Source: Rhabditoides inermis (Eukaryota > Nematoda > Chromadorea > Rhabditida > Rhabditidae). From it: DNA of 64,000 nucleotides. The notes under the pieces were generated by a model. It was not told the DNA's origin. It did no database searches and saw nothing but the letters and a program-made list of their open reading frames with translations. The position numbers and the translations under genes were made by a program. Every line of letters starts with the position of its first letter. Position 1 is the first letter of the stretch. This document shows positions 50,466 through 61,264 of the stretch, piece by piece. Location of the stretch: the NCBI GenBank assembly GCA_963966185.1, contig CAWZYM010000010.1:149501-213500 (forward strand), read 5' to 3'.

Positions 50466-50872
50466 CACTGCTGCTCTGTTAGTGACACATGACGAACACG
50501 ACAAATCAACGTCTCCAAATTTTTCTTTCTATCTTTCATTGATGCGATACTAAAAAAAATTCTATCTTTCATTGATGCGATACTGTAACTTTCACACATT
50601 TCACATGTTTCACTTGTCCCCTGATCTATAAGAGTTTTGTAAACCTTGATCTTGTATAATAATTGTTGATGCAATTAGAATAAATATTTTAAATCACCAT
50701 GTTTAGCGATTTTCGCTTCAAGTTAAGATTTTCAGTTGAATTTGAATAGTGAAGAAAAAAATAAATACACATTGCATTCCGATAGCCTTGCTTCGACCCC
50801 CGCTGAGAGTTCATAAATCTCTTGAATCGGAGGCTACCTTTACCTTTCGATTCTGTCATTTTCATGCTTCTT
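50466..50872. other. 3' flank with polyadenylation signal, no gene
   Basis: Copy of 10765-11171; AATAAA at 50679-50684. Confidence 0.6.
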
Positions 50873-53192
50873 ATGCACTAACACAGTAGGCGACGCTCAC
50901 CGACTCGCACTCGGCACCCTCGTGTCATACCCTACACACACTCCCTCCTGCATGCACTCACACTGTAGGCGACGCTCACCGACTCGCACTCGGCACCCTC
51001 GTGTCTTACCCTACACACACTCCCTCCTGCATGCACTCACACTGTAGGCGACGCTCACCGACTCGCACTCGGCACCCTCGTGTCTTACCCTACACATACT
51101 CCCTCCTGCATGCACTCACACTGTAGGCGACGCTCACCGACTCGCACTCGGCACCCTCGTGTCATACCCTACACACACTCCCTCCTGCATGCACTCACAC
51201 AGTAGGCGACGCTCACCGACTCGCACTCGGCACCCTCGTGTCTTACCCTACACATACTCCCTCCTGCATCCACTCACACTGTAGGCGACGCTCACCGACT
51301 CGCACTCGGCACCCTCGTGTCTTACCCTACACACACTCCCTCCTGCATCCACTCACACAGTAGGTGACGCTCACCGACTCGCACTCGGCACCCTCGTGTC
51401 TTACCCTACACATACTCCCTCCTGCATCCACTCACACTGTAGGCGACGCTCACCGACTCGCACTCGGCACCCTCGTGTCTTACCCTACACATACTCCCTC
51501 CTGCATGCACTCACACTGTAGGCGACGCTCACCGACTCGCACTCGGCACCCTCGTGTCTTACCCTACACATACTCCCTCCTGCATGTACTCACACTTAGG
51601 CGACGCTCACCGACTCGCACTCGGCACCCTCGTGTCATACCCTACACACACTCCCTCCTGCATCCACTCACACTGTAGGCGACGCTCACCGACTCGCACT
51701 CGGCACCCTCGTGTCATACCCTACACACACTCCCTCCTGCATCCACTCACACTGTAGGCGACGCTCACCGACTCGCACTCGGCACCCTCGTGTCTTACCC
51801 TACACATACTCCCTCCTGCATCCACTCACACTGTAGGCGACGCTCACCGACTCGCACTCGGCACCCTCGTGTCTTACCCTACACACACTCCCTCCTGCGC
51901 ACTCACACAGTAGGCGACGCTCACCGACTCGCACTCGGCACCCTCGTGTCTTACCCTACACACACTCCCTCCTGCATCCACTCACACTGTAGGCGACGCT
52001 CACCGACTCGCACTCGGCACCCTCGTGTCTTACCCTACACATACTCCCTCCTGCATCCACTCACACTGTAGGCGACGCTCACCGACTCGCACTCGGCACC
52101 CTCGTGTCATACCCTACACACACTTCCTCCTGCATGCACTCACACAGTAGGCGACGCTCACCGACTCGCACTCGGCACCCTCGTGTCTTACCCTACACAC
52201 ACTCCCTCCTGCATCCACTCACACTGTAGGCGACTCTCACCGACTCGCACTCGGCACCCTCGTGTCTTACCCTACACATACTCCCTCCTGCATGTACTCA
52301 CACTTAGGCGACGCTCACCGACTCGCACTCGGCACCCTCGTGTCATACCCTACACACACTCCCTCCTGCATGCACTCACACAGTAGGCGACGCTCACCGA
52401 CTCGCACTCGGCACCCTCGTGTCATACCCTACACACACTCCCTCCTGCATGCACTCACACTGTAGGCGACGCTCACCGACTCGCACTCGGCACCCTCGTG
52501 TCTTACCCTACACACACTCCCTCCTGCATGCACTCACACTGTAGGCGACGCTCACCGACTCGCACTCGGCACCCTCGTGTCATACCCTACACACACTCCC
52601 TCCTGCATGCACTCACACTGTAGGCGACTCTCACCGACTCGCACTCGGCACCCTCGTGTCTTACCCTACACACACTCCCTCCTGCATGCACTCACACTGT
52701 AGGCGACGCTCACCGACTCGCACTCGGCACCCTCGTGTCATACCCTACACACACTTCCTCCTGCATGCACTCACACTGTAGGCGACGCTCACCGACTCGC
52801 ACTCGGCACCCTCGTGTCATACCCTACACACACTCCCTCCTGCATGCACTCACACAGTAGGCGACGCTCACCGACTCGCACTCGGCACCCTCGTGTCTTA
52901 CCCTACACATACTCCCTCCTGCATGCACTCACACAGTAGGCGACGCTCACCGACTCGCACTCGGCACCCTCGTGTCTTACCCTACACATACTCCCTCCTG
53001 CATGCACTCACACTGTAGGCGACGCTCACCGACTCGCACTCGGCACCCTCGTGTCTTACCCTACACATACTCCCTCCTGCATGCACTCACACTGTAGGCG
53101 ACGCTCACCGACTCGCACTCGGCACCCTCGTGTCTTACCCTACACACACTCCCTCCTGCATGCACTCACACAGTAGGCGACGCTCACCGACT
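50873..53192. repeat. 79-bp minisatellite, about 29 units
   Basis: Same unit and variant positions as 11172-14516. The first five or so units match copy 1 in order; the array is about 1,025 bp shorter overall, which corresponds to 13 units. Confidence 0.97.
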
Positions 53193-53563
53193 TCACTGTA
53201 GTCTGCATATAATTGTGTACTTTGTTTTGTCATCACATCAGCGTTAGGCCGGAGTTTTCCATTTAGTTTCTCTAATCGACACTGGTCATTTCTCAGTTGG
53301 CGGGAAAATTAGCGAGATTTTATGCAAATTTTACTAGACCGACCATCGTCATTTCTCTCGATATTCGTGAATATGGAGAACTCCGGCACAGAGCGATGAA
53401 ACCACAAAACAAACTACGTAAACATGCAGACTACAGTAAACAACAATTATCTTTTTTGATGCAACTCAAAATTCCGCCTCTGAACGGAGTTACAGCGAGT
53501 TATTACTTTTAATATAAATATTACTCATTTCTACAAATTTTCTACTTATTACGGATTGTACTG
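53193..53563. other. unique flank, no supported gene
   Basis: Copy of 14517-14887. Confidence 0.5.
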
Positions 53564-53644
53564 TACATGAATAAAAATAGCAGGTACCCGAATAAAAATA
53601 GCAGGTACATGAATAAAAAAAGCAGGTACATGAATAAAAATAGC
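53564..53644 (-). repeat. 21-bp minisatellite block 5, inverted, four units
   Basis: Same as block 2 up to AAAAATAGC, after which the two copies of the duplication diverge. Confidence 0.92.
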
Positions 53645-53645
53645 G

Positions 53646-53842
53646 ATCGGGGCGCAACAATAGTTGGACGAAACAATATATTTTTTTTTCTTGTTGGACG
53701 AAACGATTTGTTTGAGGTCGACTGAACGAAACGATACTTTCAATTGGACGAAATGAGATAGTTGGACGAAATGAGATATTTGAGTGACTCGAGTCGTATA
53801 GAGTGGTAGGACGAAACGAGATGGTTGGACGATATGGCACTA
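53646..53842. repeat. degenerate GTTGGACGAAACGA repeat
   Basis: Seven related strings at 53663, 53693, 53724, 53743, 53761, 53806 and 53824 (GTTGGACGAAACAAT, ATTGGACGAAATGAGAT, GTAGGACGAAACGAGAT and similar), with spacings of 18-45 bp. The insert begins GATCGGGGCGC and ends CACTACCCC and is flanked on both sides by 21-bp satellite. Probably a small mobile element; no terminal repeat is convincing. Confidence 0.65.
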
Positions 53843-53910
53843 CCCCAATAAAAATAGCAGGTACTTGAATAAAAATAGCAGGTAGCCAAATAAAAATAGC
53901 AGGTACTTAC
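53843..53910 (-). repeat. 21-bp minisatellite block 6, inverted, three units
   Basis: Units AATAAAAATAGCAGGTACTT, then GGTAGCCAAAT, the same variants seen in block 3 near 21460, then GGTACTTAC, where the next element begins. Confidence 0.9.
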
Positions 53911-53911
53911 T

Positions 53912-54945
53912 TACTTGATTACTTGAGCGATCCGATTCGCTCAAGGAAGCGCGGATCCCATCTTCCTCCAGGTAGTTCGGTCTCGCGCGGAAGTTGCCCA
54001 TGCGGTGCCGTTGCCCATATTGAACTGTCTCGAAAAGGTTCGGATAGAATCTATCCAGCGGGTGGTCTCCCGAGTGTCCGTTTGACGTGGCGTGGATACC
54101 ACTCAGTGACGGCACGTGTCCATCGTCCATCGTCCCTCCTGATGATGTGCCCGGCCCATCGATGTTTGCCCTGGCGCATGTACCGCAGCGGATCCTTCAG
54201 CTTTGATCGTCTCCTTATCTCCTCGCTGCTTTTGCCCTCGTCCCTTTGTCTTCGCAGCGTGTAGCCCATCAGCTGCCTCTCCATGGCTCGATGTGCGGTG
54301 CGGATCCGTCCGAGACTTTTCTCCGTGTACGCCCAGGTCTCGGTGGCGTAGCAGAGAGCAGGCAGAACCGAGGCATTGAAGAGGTTTGCCTTCAGGTCCT
54401 GATCTTTCAGAGTAGTGAGCGTCTCATTTATGCTGCAGAATGCAGCCCAGCCAGCGCGTGTCCTTCTGCTTATCTCCTCCCCGAGCGTGTTGGTGCCGTT
54501 GATGAGCCTGCCGAGATAGACATAGCTCTCCACGGACTCCACCAGCTCGCCGTCCATCCTTATCACTCCGTCCGGCGTGAACTGAGTGCGGATGAACTGG
54601 GTCTTTCGGCGGTTGATGCGCAGTCCGGCCTCTTTACTCGCGTCGTTCAGCTCGTTCAGCATCTGTTCAGCCTCCGACGTCGACTCAGCGAATAAGACGA
54701 TGTCGTCGGCGAACCTCAGATGGGAGAGTCGGCGGCCGTCGATGTACAGCGGGTGGCGGGTGTCGTTGTCAGGGACTCCTCTTGTTGACCAATCGGCAGT
54801 GGCGAACATAGAGCGGAAGACGACCTCGAGTGCGGCGGTGAAGAGCATCGGTGAGACGGTGTCGCCTTGCTTCACTCCTCGTTTCACAGGGATCTTCAAC
54901 TGCCGTGAGAACAGTTTCAGCTGTGCTGCTTTTCATTGAAGATGC
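53912..54945 (-). pseudogene. RTE-type non-LTR retrotransposon, 5'-truncated reverse transcriptase
   Basis: The minus-strand frame starting in the RT domain carries RGVKQGDTVSPMLFTAALE, the catalytic LRFADDIVLFAE, KTQFIR, CYATETWAYT and the C-terminal RWAGHIIRRDDGRW region typical of RTE-clade elements. It is 5'-truncated near 54945, lacking the endonuclease and the first RT motifs. The frame stops at 54051, but the expected ending with ARDRTTWRKMG continues in another frame to TGA at 53941, so a one-base frameshift is present. The 3' end is a short CAAGTAATCAAGTAAGTAAG tail, as in RTE elements. Truncation, frameshift and tail fit an old target-primed insertion into satellite. Confidence 0.88.
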
Positions 54946-54951
54946 GAGCCG

Positions 54952-55020
54952 CACATGACGCTCTATCATCGCTTCACATGACGCTCTCTCGTCGCCTCAC
55001 ATGACGTTCTCTCGTTGCCT
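54952..55020 (+). repeat. 23-bp tandem repeat, three units
   Basis: CACATGACGCTCTMTCRTCG with a 3-base tail, three times in tandem, directly against the truncated end of the RTE element. Confidence 0.85.
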
Positions 55021-57406
55021 GCTGATTTCGCTGCAGTGACGTGGAAGGCTAGCCGGAACTTCCCGGAACGTTCTGAGGTATATCCGACAGGGGAGCCCTC
55101 GATTGCTTTTCTTGTTATCTTCTCTTTCCTTCTCGTGTCTGTCTAGTGAGCTTGCTCACGCCTTGGCTTGTTATCGCCGCCCCACTCAATCATTCCTCTT
55201 TCTCTCTGTCTTTATGAAAATGAGTCGAAGCAGCGCGGTCGGTGCGGTACAAGCAAGGTGAGCACCACCAATAGTCTGAACACGGTCGGTGAAACGAGTT
55301 CCGAGTATTGTTTAGAACAACGTTGACAGGTGGCGACGAAAACATCAACCGCGTACCGAGATGATTCGTGGAAGAGTAGTACTGGCCGAAAACGGTGCCG
55401 ACTCAACTATCGATTAACCCTGAAATCAGGACTCGGTTGCGCGGTGAATTGTCCTACGATTACTGGCGGACACCTGTCTAATCGGTTCACTTTAGATACG
55501 ACTACCATCCTAGCAACGAAGGACGGCGCGAAACGAGGTGTCGCACTCTGGCGGACGCGTCAAATATGGAGAGGCGCGTGGAGAAGGGACGAGGACACAT
55601 AACACTATGGACGGTCTTCCCCAACTCCAGGCGAAACATGGATGATTGGAAGTTAGGACGAATACGCATACTAATGATCCAAAGCGGATTCAAGAAGGAA
55701 GACGCTGGACAGCTGGTCGAAGGTTCGCGGACGGTCGAAGGTATCGGTCGTGGTAGCGCACAGTAGGTGTTATTAGCACCTCTGCAGAATGTTATTCTAA
55801 CTTCGTGAATGGGATTGATTAATGTTCACGTTGTAGGACGCATCGTAGGGCTGTCGTTGTCGAGATGAACAGCTGTTGCCGTGTCTACTACTCTCATCAC
55901 CGACTGGACGGACTCATCCGGAGCACCACTCGCCGCGCACCGCAAGAAGACGAGGCGCAGCTACAAGCTGCCGGCGCCAAACACACTGACGTTCCCGGAC
56001 TCGACCTGCGCCGCGGATATATGGCGCGAGTGACCCGAACCTGGACAGGAAGGAGGATCCAACGGAAACCGCGATTCGTTCTCCAGTCGAGTCCGCAGCG
56101 CGGACACTACAACCCGCGCACTCGTAAAAATCGCTATCGGAGAGACGACGTTTTGCCATGGAGACTGTGGATTCGGATGCGTGAGTTGGGTAGAGGGTCA
56201 ATCTGACTATCCTTCAGCGCGACTATCCTTGAGCTGTTTATTTTACGTGTAATTTACGGTTTTGTATACACCTTCTCTTTTGTAGTTTATGAGTTTAATG
56301 TGCGCTGCCAGCTGCAGACGCGGCGTGCACCTGTGTACGCGAATAAGTGTTTGAGTAATGTAAATTGCGATTTACGTGGAAGGCCGCCTTTATCCAGGTG
56401 AATCTTCTTTCCATTCTTCTATCAATCACTTGGCTCGTCGTGAAACTATTACTGGCTCACCTTTACTTCGTGGTAAGTTATTTCCAGTCTTACTTAGCTT
56501 TGTTGTTCGGATAGATTTAAACACTTTGTTCAGGTGTGCAACCGCGCTTCCGACGAGATGACCGCTCGGTCTCAAATGAGTCGTGGCTGAGTGCTCGTCA
56601 AACTCGAGACGAATACTGGTCGCCTCCTTCGCAGAACGATCAAGTCGAGCCGAGCTAGTGACAGGACATTAGTTGGGACGCGTGAAATGTGGTCTGTTCT
56701 TTTATATTGTTTTACTTTATGTAGTAGTTTGTTACTCTAGTGGGTCGTAAGACACTTGTAGATTTATAATCCTTTCAGGACTTAGTCGGGGTCGTTTCAT
56801 GTATGTAGGTGGCATCGCGCGGTGTCGATGCATTTGTTTGGGGGGGGAGGTGTCAGCGAGGCGAGACGCTATCTCGCTGATGCACTCTCACTCTCGTTTC
56901 TCGCTCGAGTGCTAATCTCTCTCTCTCTTCCAGTGCCGACAGCACGAGGGGCGGAGTCGACCGGCCGAACTCATTGCCGACCTACCTCTGATCTACCGCG
57001 GACGCTGATTGGCCGACAGAAGACTCGAGGGCGCGCGCCGCCGCCTAGTTAAACGGACAGCGCGACTGTTCCTGGCTTCAGTACGGCTGATCAAGCCCTC
57101 TGAGAGCATCGGTCTCACGACCATGGCTTATTATCGCCGCCCCAAGTCACTCAACCCCTTTTACCGCGTGGTGTCATAAACGTGTTCGTGCACTTGTGTT
57201 CCTTTCATGTTATTGATATTACGGCTGGGCGTGGCGCGGTTTGCTAGTCGGTGATCTCTCTTTGGTCGTTGTGTTCCTCCCTCGGTCGATCAACCTCTCA
57301 GTAGGGATTCCACTGCGAACCTTTCGGCTCGTGTGAGTATCTAGCAGGGGGATTATGGGCCATGTCATTCTAGGCATCTCTATGACATCCAAAACCTCTC
57401 ATTCAG
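55021..57406. other. 2.4 kb without a recognisable gene
   Basis: Several frames of 60-115 codons are open on both strands (for example 55330-55602 and 55865-56206) but show no family features or consistent splice structure. The string TGGCTTRTTATCGCCGCCCC occurs near 55163 and again near 57124, and TGGCGACGAAAACATC near 55332 looks like a primer-binding site. These hint at a worn LTR element, but the flanking sequence does not align well enough to claim paired LTRs. The final stretch leads into the satellite through CTCATTCAGGTACC. Confidence 0.4.
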
Positions 57407-57917
57407 GTACCAAAATAAAAAGCAGGTACATGAATAAAAATAGCAGGTACACGAATAAAAATAGCAAGTACCCAAATAAAAATAGCAGGTACATAAATAA
57501 AAATAGCAGGTACACGAATAAAAATAGCAGGTACCCGAATGAAACTAGCAGGTACAGGAATAAAAATAAAAATAGCAGGCACATGAATAAAGTACCCAAA
57601 TAAAAATAGCAGGTACATTAATGAAAATGGCAGGTACCCAAATAAAAATAGCAGGTACCCGAATAAAAATGTCAGGTACATGAATAAAAATAGCAGGTAC
57701 CCAAATAAAAACGGCAGGTACCCGAATACAAATAGCAGGTACCCAAATAAAAATAGCAGGTACCCAAATAAAAATAGCAGGTATATAAATAAAAATAGCA
57801 GGTACATGAATAAAAAAGCAGGTACATGAATACAAATAGCAGGTACCCGATCAAAAAAGCAGGTACCCGAATAAAAATGGCAGGTACCCAAATAAAAATA
57901 GCAGGTACTCGAATAAA
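57407..57917 (-). repeat. 21-bp minisatellite block 7, inverted
   Basis: About 24 diverged units in minus orientation. Read in reverse, the order of rare variants (a CCGATCAAAAAAGCAGG unit, units with CAAATAGC, then the shortened units) matches the distal end of block 8 near 59520-59760, so it is an inverted copy of that part. Confidence 0.93.
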
Positions 57918-58020
57918 AGAAAGCGAGAGACTGTGAAAACAGGGGAGAGTGGCGAGACAGTCACAGAAATTCCGGTGATTCCGTGGAATCCGTGGAACTG
58001 GCTCATCGCGGATGAACAGT
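57918..58020 (+). other. unique island between head-to-head satellite blocks
   Basis: About 100 bp with no satellite similarity. On the plus strand one frame reads VTEIPVIPWNPWNWLIADEQ, bounded by acceptor-like GAAAACAG and donor-like GAACA|GTACTG. It could be an orphan exon of the downstream methyltransferase, but the phase does not fit its next known exon. The minus strand is also open. Confidence 0.25.
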
Positions 58021-59766
58021 ACTGTACCTGCTATTTTTATTTGGCTACCTGCTGTTTTTATTCGGGTACCTGCCATTTTTAATTCCGTACTTGCTATTTT
58101 TATTCATGTACCTGCTATTTTTATTCGGGTACCTGCTAATTTTGTTCGGGTACCTGTCATTTTTATTCATGTACCTGATACATGTACCTGATTCAAGTAC
58201 CTGCTATTTTTATTTGGGTACCTGCTATTTTTATTCATGCACCTGCTATTTTTATTCAGGTACCTGCTATTTTTATTCGGGTACCTGCCATTTTATTCAT
58301 GTACCTGCAATTTGTATTCGAGTACTTGCTATTTTTATTCGGGTACCTGCTATTTTTATTCGTGTACCTGCTATTTTTATTCATGTACCTGCTTTTTATT
58401 TTGGTACATATCTGCTATTTTTATTCGTGTACCTGACATTTTTATTCATGTACCTGCTTTTTATTTTGGTACCTGCTATGTAGTTTTATTCGGGTACCTG
58501 CTATTTTTATTCAGGTACCTGCTATTTTTATTTGGGTACCTGCTATTTTTATTCGGGTACCTGCTTTTTTTATCGGGTACCTGCTATTTTTATTCATGTA
58601 CCTGCTATTTTTATTTATGTACCTGTTATTTTTATTCACTGCCATTTTTATTTGAGTACCTGCTATTTTTATTCATGTACCTGCTATTTTTATTCGGGTA
58701 CCTGCTATTTTTATTCGGCTACCTGCCATTTTTATTCATGTACCTGCTACTTTTATTTAAGTACCTGCTACTTTTATTCAGGTACCTGCTATTTTTATTC
58801 GGGTACATGCCATTTTTATTCATGTACCTGCTATTTTTATTCGGATACCTGCTATTTTTATTCGTGTACCTGCAATTTTTATTCATGTAACTGCTTTTTA
58901 TTTTGGTACATACCTGTTGTTTTTATTCGTGTACCTGCTATTTTTATTAATGTACCTGCTTTTTATTTTGGTACCTGCTATTTTTATTTGAGTACTTGAT
59001 CTTTTTATTCATCTTTCTGCTATTTTTATTTGGGTACCTGCTATGTATTTTTATTCGGATACCTGCTATTTTTATTCGAGTACCTGCTATTTTTATTTGG
59101 GTACCTGCCATTTTTATTCGGGTACCTGCCATTTTTATTCGGGTACCTGCTATTTTTATTCATGTACCTGCTAATTTTATTCATGTACCTGCTATTTTCA
59201 TTTGGGTACCTACCATTTTTATTTGGGTACCTTCTATTTTTATTTGGGTACCTGCTATTTTTATTCGGGTACCTGCTTTTTATTTTGGTACCTGCTATTT
59301 GTATTCATGTACCTGCTTTTTTATTCATGTACCTGCTATGTTTATTTGGGTACCTGCTATTTTTATTCGGGTACCTGCTTTTTTTATTCGGGTACCTGCT
59401 ATTTTTATTCATGTACCTGCTAATTTTATTCATGTACCTGCTATTTTCATTCGGGTACCTACCATTTTTATTTGGGTACCTGCTATTTTTATTTGGGTAC
59501 CTGCTATTTTTATTCGGGTACCTGCTTTTTTGATCGGGTACCTGCTATTTTTATTCATGTACCTGTTTTTTTTATTTATATACCTGCTTTTTTATTTGGG
59601 TACCTGCTATTTTTATTTGGGTACCTGCTATTTGTATTCGGGTTCCTGCCATTTTTATTTGGGTACCTGCTATTTTTATTCATGTACCTGCCATTTTTAT
59701 TCGGGTACCTGCTATTTTTATTTGGGTACCTGCCATTTTTATTAATGTACCTGCTATTTTTATTTG
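58021..59766 (+). repeat. 21-bp minisatellite block 8
   Basis: About 83 units, more diverged than block 4, with novel variants such as TGCTTTTTATTTTGGTAC. The last unit (ATTTTTATTTGTTCAG) merges with the splice acceptor of the methyltransferase exon at 59772, so the block is intronic or was captured as intron. Confidence 0.95.
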
Positions 59767-59771
59767 TTCAG

Positions 59772-60394
59772 GCGCTCTCGCTTCAATCGCGCCGTGAGCA
59801 ATCGGTGCTGTCGCTCGGTATCGGCGGTGGCGCGATGCAGAGCTTCCTATACGCCGCCGACCTCAACGTAGGGTTTCAAACCGGAGTGCCGGGTCTCACC
59901 GCGAATGTCAGGTTACCGTAACCGCGGTGGACATCAGCCCCTCGATAGTGCGTATCGCGCGCGACTGGTTCGGTCTGTCGGACGGGGTGCGGGTGCGCGT
60001 GCAAGACGGGGTGGAGCACGTGCGCGCGGCTAGCGAACAAGGTATGCGGTATGAGGGGTACGGTAATGAGTTATACGGTACTACCGTACTCTCACAGGCG
60101 AGCGGTACGATGCGATTCTACTCGACGCGTGTGGACACGACGGACCGGTGATGTGTCCCGTAGACGTGTTCTATAGCGACTCCGCCATTGCCGACATGGC
60201 AGCCATTCTACACCCGCATGGTATTGATTGATTATCGATTGATTATCGATTGATTCATTGACTCAGGCGCGCTGGTGGCGAACGTTCTGGTGGTGGAAGG
60301 TCAGTTGAAGGTGGAAGAAGACTTGCTGGAGAAGTTCGAGAAACACTTCCCCTCATGTCTCATGCACAAGTTCTCAACGCAGCAGAGTGTAGGT

Positions 60395-60428
<34 letters not shown>

Positions 60429-60450
60429 AAGCCCCCCCCTGTCTCTCTCT

Positions 60451-60484
<34 letters not shown>

Positions 60485-60616
60485 CCAATTCCCTCTTTTT
60501 CTCAGATCCTCATCTGCTCTCACCACCACGACTTTCTCGCCAATAGAGATCGCATCGATGCCCGCAACGACGAGTTTTTCGACCGATTCGGATTCGGGAT
60601 GAACCAATTGAAATAG
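59772..60616 (+). CDS. METTL13-like class I methyltransferase, 3' exons, copy 1
   Basis: Exons 59772-59867, 59912-60041, 60098-60220, 60267-60388 and 60506-60616 join in phase (introns 44, 56, 46 and 117 nt, all GT-AG) to give 193 residues ending MNQLK and TAG. The SAM-binding motif I is SLGIGGGAMQSFL (residues 14-26), the acidic end of strand 2 is TAVDIS (D39), and YDAILLDACGHDGP with D85 is motif IV. ADMAAILHPHGALVANVLV follows, as in METTL13/EEF1A methyltransferase C-terminal domains and related spermidine-synthase folds. The likely role is protein methylation in the cytoplasm, by family only. The N-terminal exons are not found; the upstream intron would contain satellite block 8. A nearly identical copy is at 62822. 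Confidence 0.85.
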
Positions 60617-60804
60617 TTTACGTTTCGACCTACGTGCATTGTAAAACATTTATGAATCGATAAACCAGTTGCCCTTATTTCTTTTCTCTTTGCCCGCTGA
60701 AAGAGAAGGAAAGCGAGATTTTTTTTAAATTCAGCCAAGTGATATTTGAACAAACTGAGTAAAATTACGACAATTACTGTCCCGATCACAAGCTTTGACC
60801 ATTC

Positions 60805-60822
60805 GGCCGTGACGTCACGGCC
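60805..60822. promoter_or_regulatory. 18-bp perfect palindrome centred on TGACGTCA
   Basis: GGCCGTGACGTCACGGCC is a perfect palindrome whose core is the consensus CRE (CREB/ATF site). A further GGCCGTGACATAGCGTGACA lies just downstream. It is about 190 bp after the methyltransferase stop codon and is repeated at 63862-63879. Binding is inferred from the consensus only. Confidence 0.45.
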
Positions 60823-61264
60823 CGGGCCGTGACATAGCGTGACATTGATTATATATCGTTATCTGATCAAACTAAAAATAAACTAACAACACCCTCAAAC
60901 TCAGCATGCTTGATTTGTACGGAATGCACATTTCAATCGCATTTTCATGATTTAAATTGACACCCGGGTGGACATGTGAGAAACGATTTTCAGCTAAAAA
61001 GTAGCGGCTGTTATAGAAGTCACATTAAGTATAGATAAACGAACTTTCGGATTCATACCTATCTATATATTGTTGATCTGTGTACAAAATATCATAGTAA
61101 AGTTTATTTCATTCATCGAGATATTTCGATGCAAAGTGGCTGTTTCAAATTGACATCTTTCGATCCGTACACTTTTCACGGGCTTAATGACGTCCGATCG
61201 GAATGAGATTGGCACTATTGAACTTCACATCTTTCACTTCATCTTATTATAATGTTGTTTTAGC

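Larger units (their letters stand above)
43393..53644. other. segmental duplication, copy 2
   Basis: Near-identical to 3713-14968. Differences seen are isolated substitutions, a CT tract 24 bp longer, a poly-C tract two bases shorter, an altered splice acceptor at 49981-49990 and a 79-bp array shorter by about 13 units. Its right end breaks inside a minus-oriented satellite unit and continues into a GGACGAAA repeat. Confidence 0.93.
59535..60960 (+). other. 3.05-kb tandem duplication, unit 1
   Basis: From about 59535 (within block 8) onwards the sequence repeats at 62588-64000 with an offset of 3050 (3056 after the CT/poly-C intron). It covers the satellite tail, five methyltransferase exons and the 3' flank. 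The right end lies beyond the window in the second unit, so the full length is unknown; at least 1.4 kb is shared. Confidence 0.92.

Noticed and set aside
53923..54939. Plus-strand frames over the RTE fragment
   Set aside because: They are antisense to the recognisable reverse transcriptase motifs.
55021..57406. Paired LTRs around a small retroelement
   Set aside because: Only a 20-bp string and a primer-site-like sequence support it; flanks do not align, so it is mentioned only in the region note.
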